Notes under the pieces: generated by a model
What the model saw: the letters and a program-made list of their open reading frames with translations, nothing else
Databases searched by the model: none
Told to the model about the DNA's origin: nothing
Assembly (NCBI GenBank): GCA_017619585.1
Contig: JAFZSA010000036.1
Span: 1-24,410, forward strand
From: Bacteroidaceae bacterium
GTDB taxonomy: Bacteria; Bacteroidota; Bacteroidia; Bacteroidales; Bacteroidaceae
Direction: 5' to 3'
Length of the DNA stretch: 24,410 nucleotides
Program-made: the position numbers and the translations under genes
Part shown: positions 1 through 6,461 of the stretch, piece by piece
Numbering within the stretch: the stretch's first letter is position 1
Layout of the letters: each line of letters begins with the position of its first letter

Positions 1-11
1 ATCAAAATTGA

Positions 12-57
12 GGGCCGCCACAAGAAACATCGTAATAAAGTTATAACGTAATAACGA
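12..57 (-). repeat. Dispersed intergenic repeat, copy 1
   Basis: The reverse complement of this stretch aligns over about 45 bases, with a handful of mismatches and one indel, to 3891-3935. Both copies combine TAACG-rich 8-bp units, a GATGTTT core and a terminal GGCGGCCC. Both lie just downstream of the stop codon of a minus-strand gene (GH97 here, DUF1846 at the other copy) but in opposite orientation. No coding capacity is seen. This is seen directly; the function is unknown. Confidence 0.75.
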
Positions 58-58
58 T

Positions 59-131
59 ATAACGAGAAGTGGCCAAGGAAGTCGATATAACGAGAAGCGG
101 CCAAGGAAGTCGTTATAACGAGAAGCGGCCA
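59..131. repeat. 28-bp tandem repeat, about 2.6 copies
   Basis: The unit begins at about 59, 87 and 115 (exact period 28) and contains TAACGAGAAG followed by GGCCAAGGAAGTCG. The first and second copies differ at a few bases, and the third breaks off after GGCCAA into an A-run. It shares the TAACG and GGCC words with the dispersed repeat beside it. The copies abut with no spacers, so this is not a CRISPR array. Confidence 0.8.
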
Positions 132-179
132 AAAAAGAATAATTAATGGGAAGAGGTACAGTACTTCTTCCCATTAATT
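131..179 (-). terminator. Rho-independent terminator overlapping the GH97 stop codon
   Basis: Two perfect 14-base arms (141-154 and 166-179) form a hairpin with an 11-base centre. On the minus strand the stem is followed by ATTCTTTTTT (131-140). The stop codon at 143-145 and the last codons of the GH97 gene lie inside the stem, so the terminator is partly coding. It would end the minus-strand run of genes from 6277. Confidence 0.75.
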
Positions 180-2719
180 ATGTATATGCCCTTTTTAAAT
201 GAAGAATTAAGAGTGAAGGAATCCTCTTGCCCCGTGAATTTTGAATTTTGAATTTTTGAATTTGAATTCACTCTGCGACCACAGAGATCATATATCTCCC
301 CTCCATAGAGGGAGGGGTTGTGGGAGGGTCTGTTGAGGCTGTTTTTAATGCCTGTTATTTCCTCTTCTGTAAGGATGGGATGAATGGTGATACGGTCGAA
401 GTTAGGTGCCCACATATCCTCAAAGGACTGGATGGTTATGGTGTTGGCAGAGCCTTTCTTCAGTGTAATGGGTATCATCTTCCATGCCATTCCGTCCGGA
501 TCCCAACTGCCGGTGCAATCGCCATTATCCCTGAAGGTAATGGTATCACCTACCTGCTCACCGTTGACAAGTAGTTTTGCCTTGCGGGTATCACATGTCA
601 TAAAGTAGATGGTTAGCAGATATTGTCCGTCGCGGTCGGCTTTGACGCGGTTGAACTGTATCTTTCCGCCATCGCCTACGTAATCCACATATCCGCCGCC
701 TGAGGCATGTAGGGTGGAGTATGTCTTACGGTTAGTCTGTCCTGTCAGCGTGTTAACGCTGGATTCTGCCTCGTATGTAACACGGTCAACGGGTACGTCC
801 AAATTATCCAGAGGGGAAATCTGAACAAGGAAGCCGCCCTCGCTGATTTCCTTGATGCTGAGGCTGGTACCTTTCTTAACCTGTTTTTTCTCGAAGGCGA
901 GGTCTGACCTGCAGGTGCCGTCGCGATAGATATATGCGGTGTACTGACGGTTGTCCTCCAGGAAGTCGAGCTTCATTCTGCATGTTCTCTCATTAACGCT
1001 GATGCCAGATATCCACCAGTCTTCTCCCTTCCTACGGGCTATAGTAGCGTATGAGGATGGATTTCCTTCTATGAGTCTGCTCTCGTCCCACGCTGTGGGC
1101 AGACGCTTCATGATATCTCTTCCCAGGAAATACTTCAGATTCTCAGGGCATTCTGCTATATGTACGATACCGCTTTCGAAGAGTGTTAGTAGTGCCATCT
1201 TGTGTCCCATGCTACGGTGTGTAAGGATACTGCCGCGCCAGGTGGCAAAGTCGCCAGGGGTGTAGTCCATAGCTCCTACCACGTTACGGGTGAAGAGCAC
1301 ACTCAGGTGCTGAAATGTAGTGTTTTTCTTGGAGTTCCAGAAGTTCTGCTCGCCTCCGTAGATGCCTTCCTGTGTCATGATGTGAGGATAGGTGCGACGC
1401 AATCCTGATGGACGTGTGCAGCCATGCAGATTTACCAGCATCTTGTATTTGGCAGCGGTCTTGTACAGGTTCTCTATACGTGTCATGGTTTCCTTGGAAT
1501 CATCTTCCCAGAAATCTACTTTGACACCCTTGATGCCCCAGCTCTTCCATTTCTTGAGTGTGGCATCCATATTCTCGTTAGAGAAATCCTTGCTGCTGTT
1601 CAGGTTGGCATTTTGCCAGAGCAGGCATTCAACGCCTTGCTCGTTGGCGTGTTGTACAAATCCGGGGAACCATGAGGAACTCCATCCGGCATCTATCAGA
1701 TGATAGGGCCACCCCATCTCTGCAGCCAGATCGGCATGTGCCATTTCTCCTTCCTTAAGTCCTCCGTATGCTTTCCTTATCTCGCTTTTGTCACCGTCGG
1801 AACCTCCCCAGTACCAGGATGCCACGCCAGGCTTTATCCAGCTGAGGTCAGTCATGGTGGTTGGCGGACAGAGGTTCTCTGCCATGGTAGTCTCGAAGAT
1901 TGTCTTGATGTCACCGCATACTACCATACGCCACGGGGTGAATGCTGGCAGGGTGCAGTAGATGCTATGCTCTTTCTCCTCAGCATAGTCCTTGGTCTGT
2001 CCGGTCCAACTATAGGAAAAGGTTCCCTTCTCCTCCTCGGCTTTTGTCAGTGAGGTGCAGAAAATACCGCGATTGTCTGCTTCGGAGATAAGCAGATATT
2101 CTTTGCCGTTGTAGGCAAGGGTGGGGGAGTTGAAGCGTCCGTCGGCAGTGCTCGCCAATGTCTCCCATTTGGTGTACTGAGTGTACAGCCCTTCGTAGGG
2201 ATAGTTGGGATCATTGCCTCCCTTGTTGCCTATAAACTGGCATGCTGTAACGCTTGAGATGTTGTTGATACGGATAAGGCTGGCCTCGTCTGTAAGTGTT
2301 GCTGAGGTGTGCCCGCCGTATCTGGGAATACTGTAGCGAAAGGCAAAGCCGTCATCGTATAGACGGAACAGAACGGTCTGCCTCCATGTTTTTCTTGAAG
2401 TTGTAATAGATAAAGTGTGGCAATTGTCTCTATATTGGTTGCGTTTGCCTACGGGTAGTGTGTAGGCGTCATCTACAACCGATGAGTCGACTTCCACCAG
2501 CTCCAGTTCTTCTGTCAGGTCGATGGCGGAAAGCTTTAGTCCTAATGCCGACTCATTGATGATGGCTCTATTGTCCTTACTTACCGAGTAGCTTAGTTTA
2601 CCGTCCACCAGTTGAACGGTGGCCTTCAGATGTCCGTCTGGCGAAGTCATGCTGTAGTCCTCTGCCCGGAGGACAAGGGACAACAGCATGAGAGTGCCTG
2701 CCAATAGAGCCTTATACAT
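143..2719 (-). CDS. Glycoside hydrolase family 97 protein with C-terminal CBM35-like domain and secretion tail
   Basis: Secreted or periplasmic alpha-glycosidase of the SusB/GH97 type; the substrate could be alpha-glucoside or alpha-galactoside and cannot be decided here. A signal peptide covers about residues 1-19. The GH97 beta-sandwich follows (about 22-285), then a (beta/alpha)8 barrel (about 290-560) containing HLIDAGWS, KVDFWEDD near residue 401 and TQEGIYGGEQ near 447-457. From family knowledge, an Asp at the KVDF position acts as nucleophile in retaining GH97 enzymes, so a retaining mechanism is inferred. Residues about 645-790 (YEAES, GGGYVDYVGDGG, FDRITI) resemble a CBM35/CBM6-type carbohydrate-binding domain. 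The last 60 residues contain IYDLCGRRV, then a low-complexity Asn/Ser/Lys linker, then FKKGIYIINGKKY, a type IX-like sorting tail. The start lies 9 bp after the TlpA stop, indicating co-transcription. The linker is encoded by repeat DNA (see 236-269). Confidence 0.9.
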   Translation of the reverse strand: MYKALLAGTLMLLSLVLRAEDYSMTSPDGHLKATVQLVDGKLSYSVSKDNRAIINESALGLKLSAIDLTEELELVEVDSSVVDDAYTLPVGKRNQYRDNCHTLSITTSRKTWRQTVLFRLYDDGFAFRYSIPRYGGHTSATLTDEASLIRINNISSVTACQFIGNKGGNDPNYPYEGLYTQYTKWETLASTADGRFNSPTLAYNGKEYLLISEADNRGIFCTSLTKAEEEKGTFSYSWTGQTKDYAEEKEHSIYCTLPAFTPWRMVVCGDIKTIFETTMAENLCPPTTMTDLSWIKPGVASWYWGGSDGDKSEIRKAYGGLKEGEMAHADLAAEMGWPYHLIDAGWSSSWFPGFVQHANEQGVECLLWQNANLNSSKDFSNENMDATLKKWKSWGIKGVKVDFWEDDSKETMTRIENLYKTAAKYKMLVNLHGCTRPSGLRRTYPHIMTQEGIYGGEQNFWNSKKNTTFQHLSVLFTRNVVGAMDYTPGDFATWRGSILTHRSMGHKMALLTLFESGIVHIAECPENLKYFLGRDIMKRLPTAWDESRLIEGNPSSYATIARRKGEDWWISGISVNERTCRMKLDFLEDNRQYTAYIYRDGTCRSDLAFEKKQVKKGTSLSIKEISEGGFLVQISPLDNLDVPVDRVTYEAESSVNTLTGQTNRKTYSTLHASGGGYVDYVGDGGKIQFNRVKADRDGQYLLTIYFMTCDTRKAKLLVNGEQVGDTITFRDNGDCTGSWDPDGMAWKMIPITLKKGSANTITIQSFEDMWAPNFDRITIHPILTEEEITGIKNSLNRPSHNPSLYGGEIYDLCGRRVNSNSKIQNSKFTGQEDSFTLNSSFKKGIYIINGKKYCTSSH
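197..218 (+). repeat. 22-bp repeat inside the GH97 tail linker (inverted copy at 14526-14547)
   Basis: These 22 bases are the exact reverse complement of 14526-14547, which lies in the tail region of the CotH gene. In the GH97 gene it encodes FTLNSSF; in the CotH gene the other strand is read and gives NEELRVK. The identity is therefore at DNA level and not a protein homology. Confidence 0.85.
236..269. repeat. 7-bp tandem repeat (GAATTTT) in coding DNA of the GH97 tail
   Basis: Units GAATTTT, GAATTTT, GAATTTTT, GAATTT and GAATTC follow one another. Read on the minus strand they encode the Asn/Ser/Lys linker between the CGRRV segment and the FKKGIYIINGKK tail. A unit length of 7 means that gain or loss of one copy would shift the downstream frame. 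Confidence 0.8.
298..317. repeat. G/C-rich inverted repeat inside the GH97 coding region
   Basis: CCCCTCC (298-304) and GGAGGGG (311-317) form a 7-bp stem with a 6-base loop. It encodes part of the PSLYGGE segment ahead of the tail. Palindromes of this composition are usually intergenic in Bacteroidota (recalled, not checked), so this may be a third repeat type absorbed into the same linker. Confidence 0.5.
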
Positions 2720-2728
2720 ATTTATATT

Positions 2729-3832
2729 TTATTTGAACAGCTCGTCGAGGAACTCGTAGAAAGCAGGATCCTCGCCAACTACGGTCTTCACGATTTTGCC
2801 TTCAGGGTCGATAATGATCTTGGTGGGGTAGCCAGAGATGGCATACTTTTCCTCAATCTTAGCCTCTCTGGGGTTGAATACGTGTTTCCACTTCAACTCA
2901 TGCTTTTCTACGGCTGCCTTCCACTTCTCTTCTGTATCGCCGCAGTCAACACCAAGGACTTCCAGACGGTCGCTGTACTTCTCGTAGTACTTCTTCAGTT
3001 CGGGGAATCCCTTGATGCACCATACGCACCATGAGCCCCAGAAATCCAGAATCAGGTACTTGCCACGCAAAGAGGAGAGGGTGAGGTCGTTACCATTGAT
3101 ATCCTTAAGAGTAAAGTCGGGAGCCAATTTACCGTCAGCTACTTTCTTGCTTGCCTCCTCACGAATCTTGTCACGTTCGATTTTGGCTTTTACAACGTCA
3201 ATGAAGTAAGAGAACTTACCCTCAGCTACTACGCTGCTCATAGTCTCCAGTGCCTTCTCAGCCTCTTCAAAGCCCATAAGAACGGTTACACCGGCACCGC
3301 TGTTGGGGTGTGTAGTGATAAATTCCATCATCTTTTGGCTCAACTGCTTCTGCAGGTCGTTGTAGATGGGGTCAATAACCTTCCTAAGTGAGTCGGCATT
3401 GGCACCTTTCTCAACCTGGCTGTGGTAAGACAGTCCAATTTCGGACATTTTATCGTTAATAGGATCGATAGTGTTCTTCAGCTCCTGGTAATCCTTGTAG
3501 AACTGTGAGCCATTCCAGATATGCTTCTCTGTTGTTCCGGTAACGGTAGCATTCTCTCCAGGAACCAGGTATATGCTCAGTTGCTTATCGCCTTCATTGG
3601 TTTTAACCTTACACATGGCCAAGCGTGTCTTGCTGTCGTTGTTCTGGATAGTGAACTTACCTTTCTTTACCTTCAGTGTATCTGTTTTCTCTATGCCGGA
3701 GAAGTCGGGCTTTACAATCTGTACAAAAGCAGTATCACCTGTTACATCCTTCAGTTCTGCCTTGATTACACACTGTGCATAAGCGCTTCCGCCCATCAGA
3801 AGGGAAAGAAGCATGAAAAATAGTTTTCTCAT
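2729..3832 (-). CDS. TlpA-like thiol-disulfide oxidoreductase with N-terminal DUF4369
   Basis: Periplasmic or envelope thioredoxin-fold protein. It has a signal peptide (residues 1-19, cleavage after GSAYA), a DUF4369-type beta-rich domain (about 20-115), a helical connector rich in Lys/Glu (about 115-225), and a TlpA/AhpC-TSA domain from about 230 to the end. The redox motif is FWGSWCVWC with the two cysteines at about residues 270 and 273; a cis-Pro segment (ISGYPTKIII) is also present. The family reduces disulfides or serves envelope redox and stress functions; the substrate is not identifiable. The 9-bp gap to the GH97 gene points to one transcript. The 107-bp leader upstream is filled with 8-bp repeats and shows no TAnnTTTG promoter, so transcription probably enters from the DUF1846 gene. 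Confidence 0.9.
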   Translation of the reverse strand: MRKLFFMLLSLLMGGSAYAQCVIKAELKDVTGDTAFVQIVKPDFSGIEKTDTLKVKKGKFTIQNNDSKTRLAMCKVKTNEGDKQLSIYLVPGENATVTGTTEKHIWNGSQFYKDYQELKNTIDPINDKMSEIGLSYHSQVEKGANADSLRKVIDPIYNDLQKQLSQKMMEFITTHPNSGAGVTVLMGFEEAEKALETMSSVVAEGKFSYFIDVVKAKIERDKIREEASKKVADGKLAPDFTLKDINGNDLTLSSLRGKYLILDFWGSWCVWCIKGFPELKKYYEKYSDRLEVLGVDCGDTEEKWKAAVEKHELKWKHVFNPREAKIEEKYAISGYPTKIIIDPEGKIVKTVVGEDPAFYEFLDELFK

Positions 3833-3837
3833 TTTGT

Positions 3838-3869
3838 CGTTATTTCGTTATTTCGATATATCGTTATTC
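3838..3869. repeat. 8-bp tandem repeat (CGTTATTT-type) directly before the TlpA start codon
   Basis: Units at 3838, 3846, 3854 and 3862 read CGTTATTT, CGTTATTT, CGATATAT and CGTTATTC. On the minus strand this is the leader immediately upstream of the ATG at 3832, with only a few bases between. Copy-number change could alter translation initiation; that is inference. Confidence 0.75.
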
Positions 3870-3882
3870 TGATGTTTTGTTT

Positions 3883-3935
3883 GGCCGCCTTCGTTATTAC
3901 GTTATTACGTTATTACGATGTTTTGGGGGCGGCCC
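3883..3935 (+). repeat. Dispersed intergenic repeat, copy 2, with terminal inverted repeat
   Basis: GGCCGCC (3883-3889) and GGCGGCC (3928-3934) bracket three CGTTATTA units at 3892, 3900 and 3908. The stretch 3891-3935 matches the reverse complement of 12-57. It lies only 5 bases downstream of the DUF1846 stop codon and might act as a processing or termination hairpin in the DUF1846-TlpA transcript. Confidence 0.75.
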
Positions 3936-3939
3936 ATTT

Positions 3940-5409
3940 TTACAATGCTTCTTTATGAACGGGGTCGCAGGTCAGTCCAATGCCCAGTTTCTTGAAGATC
4001 TTCTGGTCTACCTCACTCAGCATGACGGTAGAATGTGCCTGACAACCTCTGAGCAAAGGCAGCATGGCCAGTGCGCGACGGCAGTTGGCATCGTTCTGAC
4101 TAAGTACAGAGAGGGCTACCAGCACCTCGTCGGTATGCAGACGTGGGTTATGACCGCCCAGATATTCTGTCTTTGTCTTCTGGATAGGCTCAATCAGTTC
4201 CTGTGAGATAAGCTTTACGCTGTGGTCGATGCCTGCCAAGTGCTTGGTGGCATTCAGCAATAGTGAAGCGCAGGTTCCCAGAAGGGGAGAACTGCTGGCA
4301 GTAATGATGTTGCCGTCTTCCAGTTCTATGGCGCTACAGGGAACGCCGGTCTCTTTCAGGCGTTTCTTAGCAGCTACCGTACACTTGCGGTAGTCGGTAT
4401 CAATCTTAGCCTGCTTGAAGAGAAGTTTCAGCTTGGTAACCTCGTTCTCGTTACATGCACCTGTTGCTAACTTGCCAAGGGCTGTATAGTAACGGCGTAC
4501 AATTTCCTGAAGTGAGGCTTCCTGACAAATCTTGTCGTCCGAAATACAGAAACCCACCATATTGACACCCATGTCAGTGGGGCTCTTGTAAGGACATTTG
4601 CCGTAGATACCCTCGAAGATGGCATTCAGCACGGGGAAGATCTCCACGTCGCGGTTATAGTTGATAGCCACCTTCTCATAGGCTTCCATGTGGAAGGGGT
4701 CAATCATGTTCACGTCGTTGAGGTCGGCCGTAGCTGCCTCGTAAGCAATGTTTATGGGGTGCTTCAGTGGCAGGTTCCAAACGGGGAAAGTTTCAAACTT
4801 GGCATATCCTGCCTCCACACCGCGCTTGTGCTCGTTGTAAAGCTGGGAAAGGCAGACTGCCATCTTGCCACTACCGGGACCGGGGGCTGTTACAATAACC
4901 AGGGGCTGAGTTGTCTCTACGTAGTCGTCTTTACCGAATCCCTCGTCACTGTCTATAAGGTCCACGTTGTGAGGGTAGCCCTCGATGGTGTAGTGGTAGT
5001 AAGCTTTGATGCCCATACTTTCCAGACGGTGACGGTACTGGTCGGCAGAACTCTGACCGTTGTAGTGTGTGATAACCACGTTATCTACACGGAAACCGCG
5101 GTTCTGGAACTCGTTGCGTAGGCGCAGCACATCCTCATCATAGGTGATACCCAGATCCTGTCGTATCTTGTTCTTCTCTATATCTATGGCGCTGATAACG
5201 ATTACTATTTCAGCAGAGTCTGCTAACTGTTGCAACATACGCAACTTTGAGTCGGGCTGGAAGCCTGGCAGTACTCGGCTGGCGTGGTGATCGTCGAAGA
5301 GTTTGCCGCCCAGTTCCAGGTAAAGCTTGCCCTTGAACTGTGCTATGCGCTCCTTGATATGTTCGCTTTGTATGCGAATGTATTTCTCGTTGTCAAATCC
5401 GTACTTCAT
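3940..5409 (-). CDS. DUF1846 (UPF0371) family protein
   Basis: Full-length member of the DUF1846 family, 489 residues and normal for the family. No biochemical role is firmly established to my knowledge. The opening (KYIRIQSEHIKERI, KLYLELGGKLFDDHHASRVLPGF) and a glycine-rich, P-loop-like segment VIVTAPGPGSGK near residue 170 are typical; the latter suggests phosphate or nucleotide binding, which is inference. There is no signal peptide or membrane segment, so the protein should be cytoplasmic. It begins 34 bp after the flavodoxin-like gene stops and ends 107 bp before the TlpA gene, both on the same strand. No promoter of its own is visible in the 34-bp gap. Confidence 0.9.
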   Translation of the reverse strand: MKYGFDNEKYIRIQSEHIKERIAQFKGKLYLELGGKLFDDHHASRVLPGFQPDSKLRMLQQLADSAEIVIVISAIDIEKNKIRQDLGITYDEDVLRLRNEFQNRGFRVDNVVITHYNGQSSADQYRHRLESMGIKAYYHYTIEGYPHNVDLIDSDEGFGKDDYVETTQPLVIVTAPGPGSGKMAVCLSQLYNEHKRGVEAGYAKFETFPVWNLPLKHPINIAYEAATADLNDVNMIDPFHMEAYEKVAINYNRDVEIFPVLNAIFEGIYGKCPYKSPTDMGVNMVGFCISDDKICQEASLQEIVRRYYTALGKLATGACNENEVTKLKLLFKQAKIDTDYRKCTVAAKKRLKETGVPCSAIELEDGNIITASSSPLLGTCASLLLNATKHLAGIDHSVKLISQELIEPIQKTKTEYLGGHNPRLHTDEVLVALSVLSQNDANCRRALAMLPLLRGCQAHSTVMLSEVDQKIFKKLGIGLTCDPVHKEAL

Positions 5410-5443
5410 CTTATTACCTTAAATGTTATCCTAAATTAATTAT

Positions 5444-6277
5444 TTATCTTACGACCCTTGTAAATTCGGCCTTTGCATTCTTCTCGTTTCGCAACTCTAT
5501 GTAAACAGTCATCTGTGTTGACATACCCTCGTCAGAATTGCGAGTGGTGAAACGATATTCCGTTCCCTGTTTGGTGAATCTTTTTGATACAGAAGTGGGT
5601 GTGCCCAGAGGGAATTGATAGCCATCGCATGCCTCGTGAAAGACCTTCTTGTCAGCTTCGGACAGCTCATCCTGAACATCGAAGTCGGGCAGTGGCTCAA
5701 CCTCACCTTGCAGGTATCCGTTGCGTACCAGGAAGTCGTTAAGTTCTTCCTGCAGATGACTCAGGCGTGCATTACGTATGCCAAAGCCGTCCATGATGAC
5801 AGATCTGGGCAGACGGGCTTTCAGGTTTTCTGTACTGCTTTCCAGTCCACCGCTTCCGAAGGTGCAGAACGGAACAATCATCTTGCCCTCGAAGTTGGCA
5901 TTATCCAGCAATGCGGCAATGGGAGGTGCATAGGTACCGAACCAGATGGGGTAGCCCAGGAAGATGATATCATATTTCTGAACATCAGCCTTAATAGGCT
6001 TGATGGCAGGAGTCTCTCCTTTCTCATTTTCTTTCTTGCAACGTTCGATGGTAGCCTCGAAGTCTCCTGAGTATGGGTTCTCGCAGATTATCTCCTCGAT
6101 ATCTGCATTCATGCTTGATTTTATCTGGTTTGCAACAGATGCTGTAGCCCCTGTTTGTGAGTAGTATAAAACCAATACAGTGTTCTGTGGAGTATCATCC
6201 TTTGCAACATCTTTTTTCTTACTTCCACATGCAATCATAACCAAACATGCAAACAATAAAATGTATAACTTCTTCAT
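5444..6277 (-). CDS. Flavodoxin-like lipoprotein
   Basis: Predicted lipid-anchored flavodoxin, 277 residues. The start at 6277 (MKKLYILLFACLVMIAC) gives a classic lipoprotein signal with the acylated Cys at residue 17 followed by GSKKKD. An upstream in-frame ATG at 6304 would add nine residues before the signal, and the -7 promoter element at 6309-6316 would put the transcript start at about that codon, so 6277 is preferred. VLVLYYSQTGATASVANQI is the FMN phosphate-binding loop of flavodoxins; PIWFGTYAPPIAALLD and TFGSGG are further family segments. After the flavodoxin domain (about 30-185) comes a 90-residue extension (LSEADKKVFHEACDGYQ, then a beta-rich stretch) that I do not recognise. 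The role is electron transfer or reductase activity in the envelope, with partner unknown. It heads the run towards DUF1846, TlpA and GH97. Confidence 0.85.
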   Translation of the reverse strand: MKKLYILLFACLVMIACGSKKKDVAKDDTPQNTVLVLYYSQTGATASVANQIKSSMNADIEEIICENPYSGDFEATIERCKKENEKGETPAIKPIKADVQKYDIIFLGYPIWFGTYAPPIAALLDNANFEGKMIVPFCTFGSGGLESSTENLKARLPRSVIMDGFGIRNARLSHLQEELNDFLVRNGYLQGEVEPLPDFDVQDELSEADKKVFHEACDGYQFPLGTPTSVSKRFTKQGTEYRFTTRNSDEGMSTQMTVYIELRNEKNAKAEFTRVVR

Positions 6278-6308
6278 ACAATGAATATAAGGTTTTGAAT
6301 TCATAATA

Positions 6309-6316
6309 CAAAATTA
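6309..6316 (-). promoter_or_regulatory. Bacteroidota -7 element for the flavodoxin-like gene
   Basis: On the minus strand the bases read TAATTTTG, matching TAnnTTTG. I find no convincing TTG about 19 bases upstream. The expected transcript start is near 6303, leaving about a 25-base leader before the ATG at 6277. Confidence 0.5.
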
Positions 6317-6399
6317 CATATTTTTCGTCTAATACATATTTTATAAATGTATTTTTTTTCATTTTTTAGATAAATTTCCCACATTGTGGATTCTTTTTC

Positions 6400-6429
6400 T
6401 TGCGTGTTTGCGTTTTTGTTGTAATTTTG
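6400..6429 (+). promoter_or_regulatory. Bacteroidota housekeeping promoter for the ligase-ACP-PlsC gene
   Basis: TTG at 6400-6402, a 19-base spacer, then TAATTTTG at 6422-6429. This fits the Bacteroidota sigma-factor consensus (TTG, N19-20, TAnnTTTG) exactly. The expected transcript start is near 6435, giving an A-rich leader of about 26 bases before the ATG at 6462. It lies back to back with the minus-strand promoter at 6309-6316. Confidence 0.7.
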
Positions 6430-6461
6430 TCTTCTGTATCGTTTAATACAGATTGTAAAAC

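Noticed and set aside
59..131. CRISPR-like 28-bp repeats
   Set aside because: The copies abut directly with no spacers, and no cas gene is near. It is a plain tandem repeat.
143..6277. Polysaccharide utilisation locus
   Set aside because: A GH97 gene is present but there is no SusC/SusD pair, sugar-sensing regulator or further glycosidase in the same run.
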